Source: Lolium rigidum
Lineage: Eukaryota; Streptophyta; Magnoliopsida; Poales; Poaceae
Direction: 5' to 3'
DNA: 64,000 nt
Assembly (NCBI RefSeq): GCF_022539505.1
Contig: NC_061508.1
Span: forward strand, 38,310,256-38,374,255
In this document: positions 35,501 to 45,158 of the stretch, piece by piece
How the letters are laid out: the number at the start of each line of letters is the position of its first letter
Numbering within the stretch: the first letter of the stretch is position 1
The notes under the pieces: generated by a model
What the model was told of the DNA's origin: nothing
What the model saw: only the letters and a program-made list of their open reading frames with translations
Databases searched by the model: none
Translations under genes and position numbers: made by a program

Positions 35501-35784
35501 GGCCCAGGAAGTCAGATCTAAATTCTGGTTCACAAAGGGGATTCTGTTGGCCTCGCATGAGATTAAGTGAGCGGGACTCTCGGAAGAACGGGGGCCAAGA
35601 CACATGGAATTTGGGAGAGAGGGATGCGGCAGCAAGATGTCGGAAACCTAAAATTAATAACAGAATGGGGTATTAATTTAGGTGTTTGCTGTTCGATCCT
35701 AACATTGATTCGAATGGCGAAGAAGCGGTTGAGTGTTACCTTCAGCCCAGAGACCATGGCGTTGGTGTTGGATGACTCCGCCAT
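32570..35784 (-). CDS. Antisense spliced PMD-domain gene (5 exons, 969 aa)
   Basis: Exons read right to left: 35784-35740, 35647-34220, 34147-33878, 33801-33319 and 33253-32570. The four introns (92, 72, 76 and 65 bp) all begin GT, end AG and lie in phase 0, and the joined frame has no stop. Start: MAESSNTNAMVSGLK, then VSDILLPHPSL across the first junction. Exon 2 holds a plant mobile domain (PMD, 'aminotransferase-like') region, with WADCLRAWP, WVAWYSRVSKTHYATWE and LLDVAMITGLDI as landmarks. Exons 3-4 encode a basic Ser/Pro/Lys-rich linker with KRRCVRRARK, a likely nuclear signal. Exon 5 ends in a long Glu/Leu/Lys coiled coil (about 110 residues). PMD occurs in plant proteins such as MAIN/MAIL1 and in transposons; its biochemical role is unsettled. 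The function here is unknown. Possible roles are transposition helper, silencing antagonist or captured host gene. Confidence 0.8.
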
Positions 35785-36212
35785 TTGATGTGCTGCGGAG
35801 TTGGGACGGCGCGGTTTGGATCTGAGGTTCGTGGAGTTGCTTGGGCGGCGATTTTGGGGATCTGAGTTTGCTTTCTCAGGCAGAGGTCGCAGGTTACCGT
35901 TTGGAGGGGCAGTTAGGTTGGCCCTGCTCGTGTTTTATGGTAGAGGCCGATGCGATGCCATCGGCTCTTTTGGGGGTTGTTTAACTTTGACTATCGGCCA
36001 AGTTAATTAGGAGCCGATTGTTCAAGAGAGAAAGAACAAAAGAAGAGCCGATTGCTCGGAAATTGCCAAAGCTGTCAAATCGTGCAGAGAAGTTGGGAAG
36101 GCAAGTCGTCATGATGAAGAATACTACGACGGTTCTGCTCTGCCACGACATGACCCTTCGAAGGAAAAACAGAGTGGTTTTGAAATTATCATTACCAAAA
36201 CCAGGGGGCATG
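35785..36212 (-). promoter_or_regulatory. Putative promoter region of the antisense gene
   Basis: 428 bp between the antisense start codon and the 3' LTR. A TATA-like ccataaaacac occurs on the minus strand about 150 bp upstream of the ATG (35930-35940). Several GCCGAT/ATCGGC motifs cluster at 35945-36055. The purine tract for the sense element (ccagggggcatg) lies at its right edge, so this sequence serves both strands. Confidence 0.45.
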
Positions 36213-37376
36213 TGTTGTCACCAGAATTTGACCGGATCAGAGGTGGGCCGCGATGGAAGATGGGCTTGAAGAATATACATAGAATAAATACATGAAGCGG
36301 CCTTGCGCGAAGAGTTTGGGCTAGATTGCCCGTGTATCTTTATTATAGTAGATCGCATCTTAGTTTAAAAGGTAGAGTTTGGCCCGTGCACGGTTAGGTG
36401 CACGCCTCAATTAGAAAGTCCCTTGGACTATAAATATGTATCTAGGGTTTATGAAATAAACAACAATCACGTTCACAACAAACACAAACCAGGCGCATCG
36501 CCACCCCTTCTTTCGAGGGTTTCCTTCCGAGTAAGCATCATGCTGCCTAGATCGCATCTTGCGATCTAGGCGATACACGTTTATTCGTCTACCTTGTGTT
36601 ACTCGTGCTTGAAGCGTTGTTGATGGCGAGTAGCACTACCTATCTTAGGTGTTTTGGGGCTTGCATTGATGCTTTTCTTATGCACATCTGCTTAGCAATG
36701 CCGTCCCTCGACACCTAGCTGCCCTTACACCTATCCGGGTGTAAGGGTAGCATCTTGCTTGTTCGTTACTTAGTAGATCCGATCTGTTATAGTTGCTCCT
36801 TGTTCTTCAAGGATTAGTTTAATATCTGCATGATTAGGCCTTACGCTGGGGTCGGATGATCCGGTAGTACGTTAGGTGTTGTTTACCGTTCCTACAAGGG
36901 ATGTTCCGGGAATTGACTTAATGTTGGCTTTTAGGCCTCTTGTAGGGGTAGTTTTCATCATCTTTCGTATCTGCTAGGCCCAACTACGCGTAGGATGTTC
37001 CGGTTATGCGGTGAAAACCCTAAACTGTCGTAGATTGGTTTAGCTTTGTTGTGATCAAGCAGGATCCCCATGTCATTGCAAATCCAATGTGAACCATGGG
37101 GCGATCGGCTCTTTGAGCCGATCCACAGGGCAACCTGAGAGCCGATAGGGCTCGTATTTAATGTTTACGTGTCTACCATGCAGGAGAATAATCGAAGCAA
37201 TCTAACACCTTCCTGATCGGGTCTAGGTCAGGTGGCACGCCCTTGCAACCGCCAGGACGTGTGCTGGAAACTTGCGGGACGACGCGAGGTGCCAGGGTCC
37301 ACTAAGCGGCCTTGGGAGCCTCCCGGCTCTTCGTGTTGCTTAACCACTGCTCGTCGGTGAGTTTTGGCGGGTAACA
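36213..37376 (+). repeat. 3' LTR of the non-autonomous element
   Basis: 1164 bp, nearly identical to 29174-30336. I count about a dozen differences, mostly transitions plus one inserted T near 36610. On the antisense strand this LTR lies just upstream of the PMD gene. Confidence 0.93.
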
Positions 37377-37381
37377 ACAAC

Positions 37382-38854
37382 GAAATGGAACTTAACGGAA
37401 ATGGACAAGGAAAATATTGGCATCACACATGACAGCAAGCTTCCCAACCCGGGAGTCACAGGGGTGAATATCCACACTTTTACGCTCTGCAGAGGGGTAC
37501 TCTGACATCGACAGTCTTGACTAGCTCCACCGTGCCAGCCAAGCAGTGCCCTTTTACCCGCTAAGACCCGGACACTCTGACCTACTGATGTCGGTCGCTC
37601 CTACGGATCCATCACCGACACGTTCCCGAACAGAGGTTGTCCCCAGCGGAGAACACAGACAGTCCCATACCTGAACTGTGACCGGTATAATATGTTTGCC
37701 GTCGTGATACCAATACACAAGACTAGGATATTCGCAGGTAAATGATACAATCACTATCTTGAGACTCCGAAGCCTCAAGGCTCTACATGAGCTCCCGCAA
37801 ATAATGCAACTCGGAAAGCTGGAGATGACTACCCGTCTCTCTCCAACAACATTATGATGAAACAGGACCAAAGATCGATGTTCAACAATATTAGGATCAA
37901 GCAAGATTAACAGAACATGGTGCAAGCAGCAGTACTAGCACCTCAATGAAATATCAACAAGATAGTCTAGAAGTAGCAAAGTAACTACTCTCAAGATCAA
38001 AGAATTAGGAAAGCATCTACTTGCAATATCAAAGGATTAGGAAAGACACTACTTGCCTCGGTAGTACTTCTATGAACAATGTCAACTATATTTCTCTCAA
38101 GAAGAAAACCCGCCACTATATAAATCAATCATAGAAGTACCAACAACAGTTTGTTACTCGGCTCCCATCTTCGTTTCGGCACCATCTCCGGTTGCATATT
38201 TTTTTGTCTAAACACTTAGGCAGCTCTCACTCTTACTGGCCTAAACTGTCTATCTAATACATCTCATGTGAGCTCTGGTTGGTCGATCCGCCATGCTGGG
38301 TGGTAGAGCAGGAGTGAGTGCCTATTTATAGAGAAGCGATAACGGTTGAAAGCTACCAGAAAATATCTAGGTCGGCCGCTTTGCCGCTTGACCTCTCGAC
38401 GTTGTTAAGGAAACATTGCCGACATCCTAGAAGTGAGCCAAAGGGACTAGCTCATTAGCCTGGCTAACATGCAGCAGTTCCACGTACTCCCCTGGCTGAC
38501 TAAGCCCTCTAGCTGGTTGCCACGTTAGACTCTTCAAATTAATACTACCACACTAGTCTCTTGAGTGCATGCATCGATTTGTTCAATGCCCCTGCATGTA
38601 CGTATGCAGTAGCTCCACTTCTTCTCTCTTCCTTTCAGAATCTCTGCGTAGCTGATTCTGCTAGCTGCTTCTACATAGCTAGATCAAATTGATACAGTTG
38701 TACTACTAGTTATCTTGCATAAACAAGTCAGCTTTTAGTTTTACTAGATTAACTACTCTAATTCTTATTGCATGCAGAAATTAACATCAACTATTATTAG
38801 AAGCTAACCATTTCAACTCAAATTTATATATATTCAAAAGTTAGGGTTCTCTCT
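37382..38854. other. Right fragment of the unclassified split element
   Basis: Continuation of the sequence at 28810-29173. I see no coding frame: the only longer open frame (37554-37925, -) shows no domain. A minus-strand TATA-like ctataaatagg is at 38322-38332. From 38500 the DNA is AT-rich up to the copia LTR junction near 38855. Confidence 0.5.
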
Positions 38855-40082
38855 TCCCCTTATCTCTTCGTTTAAACGCTTTAATCCCGAGATACATTCT
38901 ATCTCTAAATTTAAACCATTTAAATTAGAGATATATCTTATCTCTAAGGGGGGGCTGGCCTGGGCCCACATGTCACAGTGGGCTGGACCCACCATGCCAT
39001 GTGGCGCCTATGTGGCCTCTCCCGGGGTGGTGGGCCCACTGGTGGCCCTCTAGAACCTTCTAGAAGCTCCGGTCAAAACACCGGACTTTTTCCCGAACCC
39101 CGGAAAATGACTTCCCTTATATGAATCTTATTCTCCGGACTATTCCGGACCTCCTCGTGATGTCCTGGATCCCATCCGAGACTCCGAACAAAAACTTCGG
39201 ACTCCATCTCATATTCCGAATCTACTTATGCGACATCGAACCTTAAGCGCGTCACCCTACGGTTCGCGAACTATGCAGACATGGTCGAGACTCCTCTCCG
39301 AGCAATAACCAATAGCGGGATCTGGAGATCCATAATGGCTCCCACATATTCAACGATGGCTTTAGTGATCGATTGAACCATTTACATACAATGCCGATTC
39401 CCTTTGTCACACGATATTCTACTTGTCCGAGGTTTGATCATCGGTATCTTCATACCTTGTTCAACCTCGTTACCGACAAGTACTCTTTACTCGTACCGCG
39501 GTATGTCATCTCTTATGATCCAATCATATGCTTGCAAGCTAATCAGACGACATTCCACCGAGAGGGCCCAGAGTATATCTATCCGTCATCAGGATGGACA
39601 AATCCCACTATTGATCCATATGCCTCAACTCACACTTTCCGAATACTTAGTCCCATCTTTATAACCACCCATTTACGCAATGGCGTTTGATGTAATCAAA
39701 GTACTCTTCCGGTGTAAGTGATTTACATGATCGCATGGTCGAAGGACTAAGGCAACTATGTATCGAAAGCTTATAGCAAATTGAACTTAATGACTTGATA
39801 TTATGCTACGCTCATTTGGGTGTGTGTCCATTATATCATTCAACTAATGACACAACCTTGTTATTAATAACATCCAATGTTCATGATCACGAAACATGAT
39901 CATCCATTAATCAACAAGCTAGTTATACAAGAGGCTTACTAGGGACTCCTTGTTGTTTACACAACACACATGTATCAATGTTTCGGTTAATACAATTATA
40001 GCATGGTATGTAAACATTTATCATAAACACAAAGATATTATAATAACCACTTTATTATTGCCTCTTGGGCATATCTCCAATA
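38855..40082 (-). repeat. 5' LTR of the BARE/Angela-like copia, outer piece
   Basis: Matches 21863-23091 of the intact LTR with scattered substitutions. It ends atatctccaata, where the partner LTR ends atatctccaaca, and is followed directly by the target duplication taaca. Confidence 0.92.
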
Positions 40083-40111
40083 TAACACTCCGTGAACACA
40101 TGTGATCCTCA

Positions 40112-40211
40112 NNNNNNNNNNNNNNNNNNNNNNNNNNNNNNNNNNNNNNNNNNNNNNNNNNNNNNNNNNNNNNNNNNNNNNNNNNNNNNNNNNNNNNNNN
40201 NNNNNNNNNNN
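40112..40211. other. Assembly gap (100 N)
   Basis: Exactly 100 N, the conventional placeholder for a gap of unknown size. Sequence immediately left belongs to the flank of the copia; sequence right belongs to the gene island. Confidence 0.99.
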
Positions 40212-40384
40212 ATATTGATGTAATAATGCTTGACGAACTAACCCAGATTTATTTTTACAATATAAGCACTAGTATTTCTGGGTTCCAAATGGCCCAATAA
40301 TTGGCACGCAGCCCAGTATTTTGAATGTTAGCAGCGATGGTGTATTGGTCAGGTAAGTACATTTCGGAAGGGTTAGATCTGTAC

Positions 40385-40421
<37 letters not shown>

Positions 40422-40581
40422 TGTGTGATCAACCTAGCTGCACATGAATCTTTGGGCTTCTCTTTCTGAAGAAATGAATTCGGCGGCTTCACTTTCTGAA
40501 GAAATGAATTTGGGCTTCTCGAGATGTGTCTGGAACTCTGGATTCAAGCACACGTGCTAGCAGCGTTCAGCCTGCCATTTC
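40212..40581. other. Downstream flank of the RING gene
   Basis: Holds a 34-base T run (40387-40420). Immediately after it is a short direct repeat of about 38 bp containing ctttctgaagaaatgaatt (copies at about 40462-40480 and 40492-40510). This region should include the 3' UTR of the RING gene. No other gene is supported. Confidence 0.6.
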
Positions 40582-41595
40582 TCAAACGAAAAACGAGACG
40601 AAGAAGAAGCAAGCAGCGACGAGAACAAACGACTGCACGATCGTCGGGCCAGAGAGCCCGGAGCTGGCATTGCCGCCGCCGTCATCAGCGCCGTCCCCTT
40701 CCCTGCTCCCGCGCCGTTCAGCTCCATGCTCCCATCCGCCGACGTCCGGATCCCCCAGCATTAACAGCCACGCCAGAGGGCCCCAGCCGGCCATCAGCTG
40801 CCCCGGCGGCTCCCTCCTCTCCGCTCCTCCGTCACCGTCGCCGCCGCCGCTGCCATCGGGAGACTCGCCGGTCGGCGGTGGCAGCTCCTGGCGGCAGACC
40901 GGGCAGGAGTTATGGAGCCGGAGCCACGGCACGATGCAGTCGGAGTGGTAGGCGTGCTTGCACGGCAGCTCGCGCGCGGTCTCCCCGAGCTCGAACTCCT
41001 CCTTGCACACGGGGCACTGCGAGCCGTCCGCCATGTGTGCCGGCGAGATGCGCACCGTGGGGAGCGACTCGATGGCTGATGTCGGCGCCGGCGCCGGTCC
41101 CGGGCGGTCGTTCTGCGTGAGCCCCTCGATGAGCGCGTTCAGGTTGGGCCCGGTGAAGAACTCTGCTGGGTTAAAGCCGGTGGCCGGTGGACCGGCATCG
41201 GCGCCGTCCAGGCCGCCGCGCGCGCCCGGGGCCGGGGGTGGGGACGGGACCCGGCGGCGGCGGCGTGGGCGCGGCGTGTCGCCGTCGTCGTCCTCGCCCC
41301 TGTAAATGACCCAGTGGCGAGGGGCGCCCTCGTACGTGGGCAATGGCGGCGGCGGCTGGAAGTACGTGGGCAATGGCGGCGGCGGCTGGAAGAGCTGCTC
41401 GATCGGTGAGTGCACCGGCGTGGGCAGCTCGATCTCGTGGAGGAAGCGGCCGAGGCAGCGCGGGCAGAAGACGTCGGAGGTGGGGGACGACACGGTGCGC
41501 AGGGCGCGGCGGCACACGTAGCACCAGTACAGGCGCCACCTCCGGCGCTGCCGCGGACGGGCGCCGGTCGCGCCAGGCGCTGACATGGCAGGCAC
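40582..41595 (-). CDS. RING-H2 E3 ubiquitin ligase, zinc-ribbon/RING type
   Basis: Single-exon frame of 337 aa. Near the N-terminus (residues 25-50) a zinc ribbon reads CYVCRRALR ... CPRCLGRF, typical of the RDUF/RHC1A-like plant ligase group. A Pro-rich, basic low-complexity middle contains a tandem QPPPPLPTY repeat. The RING-H2 finger lies at about residues 193-236: [34 protein letters not shown], giving the full C3H2C3 set. It should transfer ubiquitin from an E2 to unknown targets. The last 19 residues ([16 protein letters not shown] core) are strongly hydrophobic and could anchor the C-terminus in a membrane, which is unusual for this group. A second in-frame ATG lies three codons after the first. 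Very high GC, no introns, neighbours are transposons. Confidence 0.93.
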   Translation of the reverse strand: MPAMSAPGATGARPRQRRRWRLYWCYVCRRALRTVSSPTSDVFCPRCLGRFLHEIELPTPVHSPIEQLFQPPPPLPTYFQPPPPLPTYEGAPRHWVIYRGEDDDGDTPRPRRRRRVPSPPPAPGARGGLDGADAGPPATGFNPAEFFTGPNLNALIEGLTQNDRPGPAPAPTSAIESLPTVRISPAHMADGSQCPVCKEEFELGETARELPCKHAYHSDCIVPWLRLHNSCPVCRQELPPPTGESPDGSGGGDGDGGAERREPPGQLMAGWGPLAWLLMLGDPDVGGWEHGAERRGSREGDGADDGGGNASSGLSGPTIVQSFVLVAACFFFVSFFV

Positions 41596-42617
41596 CGGAC
41601 AGGTAGAGGGAGAGCTGACTCGCTAGTTTCCCCCGCCGCCCTGTGGCTGCCGATCGAGGCGGTGCGCGATCACGACTTCAGGAGGATATGGTGTGTTTGA
41701 GAGAGGGAAGGTGATCATGTATTCATGGCGGGAAGGAATGGCGTCTGCGGGGGGATAAATGCAGAATACGATTCTGGCATGAAGTGATGCACGTTTTCCT
41801 TCCCTTGGTAACTTTGTTCTCCTTCTCCACGCTTTCAGGTTGCGGGCTCCAAGCTACCGGCGGCGGCATGGAGTCTTAAAAGAAAGCTTGCTGCGTACCA
41901 GCTTACCTTGCCTTTGAGATTGTCTTCAACAAAAAATTTCAGAAGATATAAAACATGGCCTGTAATTTGTAGTGTCAAACCCACCAAGGCGGCTACCACA
42001 ATGCGCTAGCACGGCCCGGGCCACGCAAGACCTGAAGGAATTCCGGCCTGGGCCACAGCTGAGCGCGGCCCACAAAAGGGCACCAGTTTTTCCTTTTTTC
42101 TTTTCTTTTTTTGTTCAAAATTTATTTTTCCTTTTTTAAATCATAAGAAGATTTATACGGAGTATTTGTGTAATGAATGAAATTAAATTGAAAAAGTGTA
42201 GACTTATTTCGAATAGTGTGAACATTATTACCTTTATGAATAATTTTTGTTTGAAAAATATTGACCAAGTTTTTAAACATATCCATATAGTTAAAAAAAT
42301 GACCGCGAGTTAAAAAGTTTTCTAGAGAGAAAAATACTCATACAATTGAAGAAAGTTTTCATGAGGTTAAAAAATTATCTTATTATACCATAAAAATTCA
42401 TTTGACTTTTTAAAAGAAAATAAAATAAAAAAGAAACAAAAATAAGAATGCGGTTGAAAATAGTAAAATATAAGGAAAATAGAGAAACTAAATAATAGGA
42501 AGAAAAAATGAAAATTCAAAAAATAAAAATAATAAAAATAATAAAACAAATGAAAGAAAAACATGAGGTCTAAGTGGGTTGGACCTCCACGAAGAGCTTG
42601 TGTGTCTAATTGTCTAA
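41596..42617. other. RING gene upstream region and AT-rich DNA
   Basis: The first ~250 bp should hold the promoter and 5' UTR of the RING gene, but I see no clear TATA box on the minus strand. From 42090 to 42590 the sequence is A/T-rich with many short homopolymers. No gene supported. Confidence 0.5.
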
Positions 42618-43070
42618 GGGTTTGTTCGGTTTGGGGATGGGGTGGAACGGAATGGAACCGTTCCGCACCCAGAGCCCGTTCCTGCGTTCGGTTGCAAACT
42701 GGAATGAAATGAAGTGGTTCCTCCAAATGGAATATTCCCTCTAGATCCGGAATGAAGTGGTTCCTCCGATTCGGCCGGACGAGGTGGAACGGGTGATCGT
42801 CACACGCCGATTAATTAAGTTTAGCAATAATTAACCAAGTTTAGCAATAATTAATCAAGTTTAGCACTACTTAATCAAGTTTAGCAAATAATTAATCGAG
42901 TTTAGAATAATTAATCGGGTGATTATCTCACCCATTCCATTCCATTCTCATCCCATTCCAAAACCGAACACAAGGATGGAACCGTTCCGTGATAATTTTT
43001 TTGTCCAAACCGAACACAGGGATGGAACGGTTCCATTCCATTCCACCCCATCCCGAAACCGAACACACCC
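42618..43070. mobile_element. Tourist-like (PIF/Harbinger) MITE, 453 bp
   Basis: Inverted ends of about 45-50 bp: left GGGTTTGTTCGGTTTGGGGA and right, inverted, GGGTGTGTTCGGTTTCGGGA. The target duplication is TAA (42615-42617 and 43071-43073). These are hallmarks of Tourist/Harbinger elements. The centre (about 42810-42920) has five or six copies of a 20-bp unit around 'aattaatcaagtttagca'. Confidence 0.88.
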
Positions 43071-44266
43071 TAAAGGTGTCAAAAAGGGATTACCCATAGA
43101 GTCCCTAGGTTGTGTCCTAGCCAAAGGGTGCTCTTCTAAATGGCCCACATTTTACATGGAAAAATCTTTAAAAGTATATATTTATTTTCCAGAATATTAT
43201 ACATTTATTGTACATAAAACATAAATATTCACATAAGTCTATATAGATCTTGTAAGTATATGAATAAATGTTCGTATGTGTGTATCTAAAGCTTCATATG
43301 TAATTAAATAAATGTTCATGAGTTGGAAAAGCTCTTTCTATGTATAAGAAAAAGTCATACACAAAATGAAAAGAAAAGGTTCACTGCTGAACAAAATAAG
43401 GAAGATCTTTGAAATGTAAATCGTAAATTTCTTACACCGTCTCTATTGGAAATATGGCATGGACTAACATTAATATAATTCCAATTTTGTATGACAGTCT
43501 AGATGAAAAACATAGATCTAACAGATGTATACACATGAGATCGCATAGATGAAATCTAACATGCCACACATAACCGGCAAACACCTATATCACATATCCA
43601 AATTGCATACAAGCATAGATCACCAAAATGAATTCTTATGGCGGGGTTGGTGAAGACAAGATCACAATTGAGATGGACAAATCGATGGAGATTTGATGAA
43701 GTGGGTGGGTGATGAAGTCGAGGAAGACGAAGCAGCTGTGCTAAACGCTACCTAGACAATTTATCGTCCGAATCTCTCGTGCAAGACACCAATCGGCGGG
43801 AAAGTCCGGAGACTACTGGTTTCGTCGCCCCCTTACACACGATATGAAGAGGATGGATGAAGGTCTGCGGCATAGAAGAGAACTGTTTAGCGTTGTGCTT
43901 TCTCGTGTCCCCTATCTATAGGGATGTCTCTCTTTTATATACTCGATAGGATAACCCCCATGCAACATGTTCTGCCTATATTCCAGGATCCGCGCCCTGA
44001 AATATCTCTATCATGAACGAATTTATAAATGCACATAAACGTGCAAGTCTATTCCCAGTTCATCCAAGAGATAGACGCGAGTAGATAAGAACAAAAAACT
44101 GCTCGACGAAAAATTAAAAAGAGATGCATTTTCTAAAGCCACGGCCGTGGTCGCCAATACAAAGACAAAGTCACGAGTAACTAGACAAGACGAATAAATG
44201 TGAAATGTGAGCACGTGTAGAGTACACTTAGCTTAGCTGTCTTTAATGTTCACACTCAAGTGAGAA
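43071..44266. other. Possible degraded copia LTR and unassigned DNA
   Basis: From about 43444 ('tattggaaatatggcatgga') to about 43969 ('ccccatgcaaca') the sequence resembles an old copia LTR in layout (TGTTGGAAATATG-like start, CAACA end, TATA-like tttatatactcg near 43934). I find no partner and no target duplication. The rest has no recognisable content. Confidence 0.35.
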
Positions 44267-44555
44267 CCAATCTGTGGTTAGATTGTTAGGAGGGTGTGGC
44301 ACCCTAACCCACCAGGGATCACATCTAGGTTTGACGCTTTGGTATTTTGTAAAGGTGTTTCTAGTAGGAGGCAATATTCCAATCGATATTGAGGCATTTG
44401 TGGTAACTCTGTCAAGATTCAAGAGATTGGGTTTTTTAGACTCAATCTCTCAGAGGTGTTTATAGGGGTAAGGTATGCATACGTGCGTGCATAGAAATGA
44501 GGGTATGTACACATTTGTGAGTGTCTGCGTCTGCGTTGTGCTTTACAAAACAAAA
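44267..44555 (+). mobile_element. SINE-like repeat
   Basis: The 5' part (gtggttagattgttaggagg ... cccaccagggatcacatcta) resembles a tRNA-type pol III promoter with degraded A and B boxes. The 3' part (tcataggggt-like 'tataggggtaaggtatgcat', then 'tgtgagtgtctgcgtctgcg') recurs in reverse at 52608-52790. It ends in an A-rich tail near 44548. The family name is not certain. Confidence 0.55.
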
Positions 44556-44631
44556 ATCTTCTCGGTCGTATGAGAAGCTTGAAATCTTTCGACCATAGCA
44601 GTCTTGGATTAAATCCTTGTATATTCATTGA

Positions 44632-44734
44632 CTCTCCAATTTCTAAATTCTGCCGGCTCAAACTAATTAAAGACCCATTTCAATCGCCCAAGTAGCAGTA
44701 CTGTAACGAGAAGATTGTAGTATATATGAAATAG
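44632..44734 (+). repeat. Upstream copy of the bHLH core promoter
   Basis: Shares order and sequence with 45033-45161: tctccaatttctaaattctg against tctctaatttcagaattttg, ggctcaaactaattaaagac against ggcccaaactaactaaaggc, then actgtaacgagaa...gtagtatatat against actataacagaga...cagtataaata. It looks like an old tandem duplication of the promoter about 400 bp upstream. Confidence 0.6.
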
Positions 44735-45032
44735 GAAAAGAAAGAAAATAAGGAAACAAAGAAAACCCCCCCAAAAAGAAAAAAAATAGAAAAAACACAA
44801 GAAGGAAAATCCATAGAAATCTGATGAAAACTAGAAAAAAGCTGAGAAAACCAAACCAATAGGTTCTAGAACCTTTGCAAAAAAAAAAAAGCAAAAACAG
44901 AAACACCAGGTAACATATTGGGCCGGTCCATTTGGCAAAACAATAATGGATACGTGTCAACACGCTCAGGTTTTTTTTTTTTTGAGCGAGTGAACACGCT
45001 CAGGTTCAAGCGGACCCTCAAATGGGATCACC
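44735..45032. other. AT-rich spacer with a duplicated 14-mer
   Basis: Homopolymer-rich. The 14-mer aacacgctcaggtt occurs at 44959-44972 and 44993-45006 around a T-run, like a filler insertion or replication slip. No gene. Confidence 0.6.
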
Positions 45033-45149
45033 AACTCTCCGTCCATCTCTAATTTCAGAATTTTGTTGGCCCAAACTAACTAAAGGCTCATTAATTGCAA
45101 CAGTAACAGAGTTCCTCCAAAAAAAAGGTACTATAACAGAGAAAATGCA

Positions 45150-45158
45150 GTATAAATA
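45150..45158 (+). promoter_or_regulatory. TATA box of the bHLH gene
   Basis: gtataaata lies about 95 bp upstream of the chosen ATG, predicting transcription from about 45180. It lies in the downstream copy of the duplicated promoter block. Confidence 0.75.

Larger units (their letters stand above)
29174..37376 (+). mobile_element. Non-autonomous LTR retrotransposon with antisense PMD gene
   Basis: 8203 bp, with two LTRs of 1163 and 1164 bp that differ at about a dozen positions by eye. The target duplication is perfect (ACAAC at 29169-29173 and 37377-37381). A primer binding site lies at about 30340-30361 and a purine tract (ccagggggcatg) at 36201-36212. Only gag and protease are on the sense strand; reverse transcriptase, RNase H and integrase are absent. 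A spliced gene occupies the antisense strand between the protease frame and the 3' LTR. Extra frames, sense or antisense, are known in Tat-lineage Ty3/gypsy elements of plants, so a Tat-derived element is my best guess. Confidence 0.92.
28810..38854. mobile_element. Unclassified element inserted in the copia LTR, itself split
   Basis: The left fragment (28810-29173) starts TGTCACGCCCCGAAACCGGG. The right fragment (37382-38854) runs to about 38854, where the copia LTR resumes. Together they make about 1.84 kb once the nested 8.2-kb element and its duplication are removed. On the minus strand the left end reads ...CGTGACA, an LTR-like CA end, and a TATA-like ctataaatagg sits at 38322-38332. This would suit a solo LTR, but I cannot find a clear TG start or a target duplication on the right. 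No coding capacity is seen. Confidence 0.5.
21339..40082 (-). mobile_element. BARE/Angela-like copia with nested insertions
   Basis: Minus-strand copia element. The 3' LTR is at 21339-23091, coding region 23126-27108, leader 27109-28275, an initiator-Met-type primer binding site 28276-28288 and the 5' LTR in two pieces (28290-28809 and about 38855-40082). The two LTR pieces add to about 1748 bp against 1753 bp for the intact LTR, so about 10 kb between them is a later insertion. The flanking target duplication TAACA is perfect (21334-21338 and 40083-40087) if the last LTR bases changed from CA to TA. Confidence 0.9.

Noticed and set aside
40524..41120. 198-codon frame on the plus strand over the RING gene
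   Set aside because: GC-rich shadow; Arg/Pro/Ser low-complexity, whereas the minus strand has a full zinc ribbon and RING-H2 finger.
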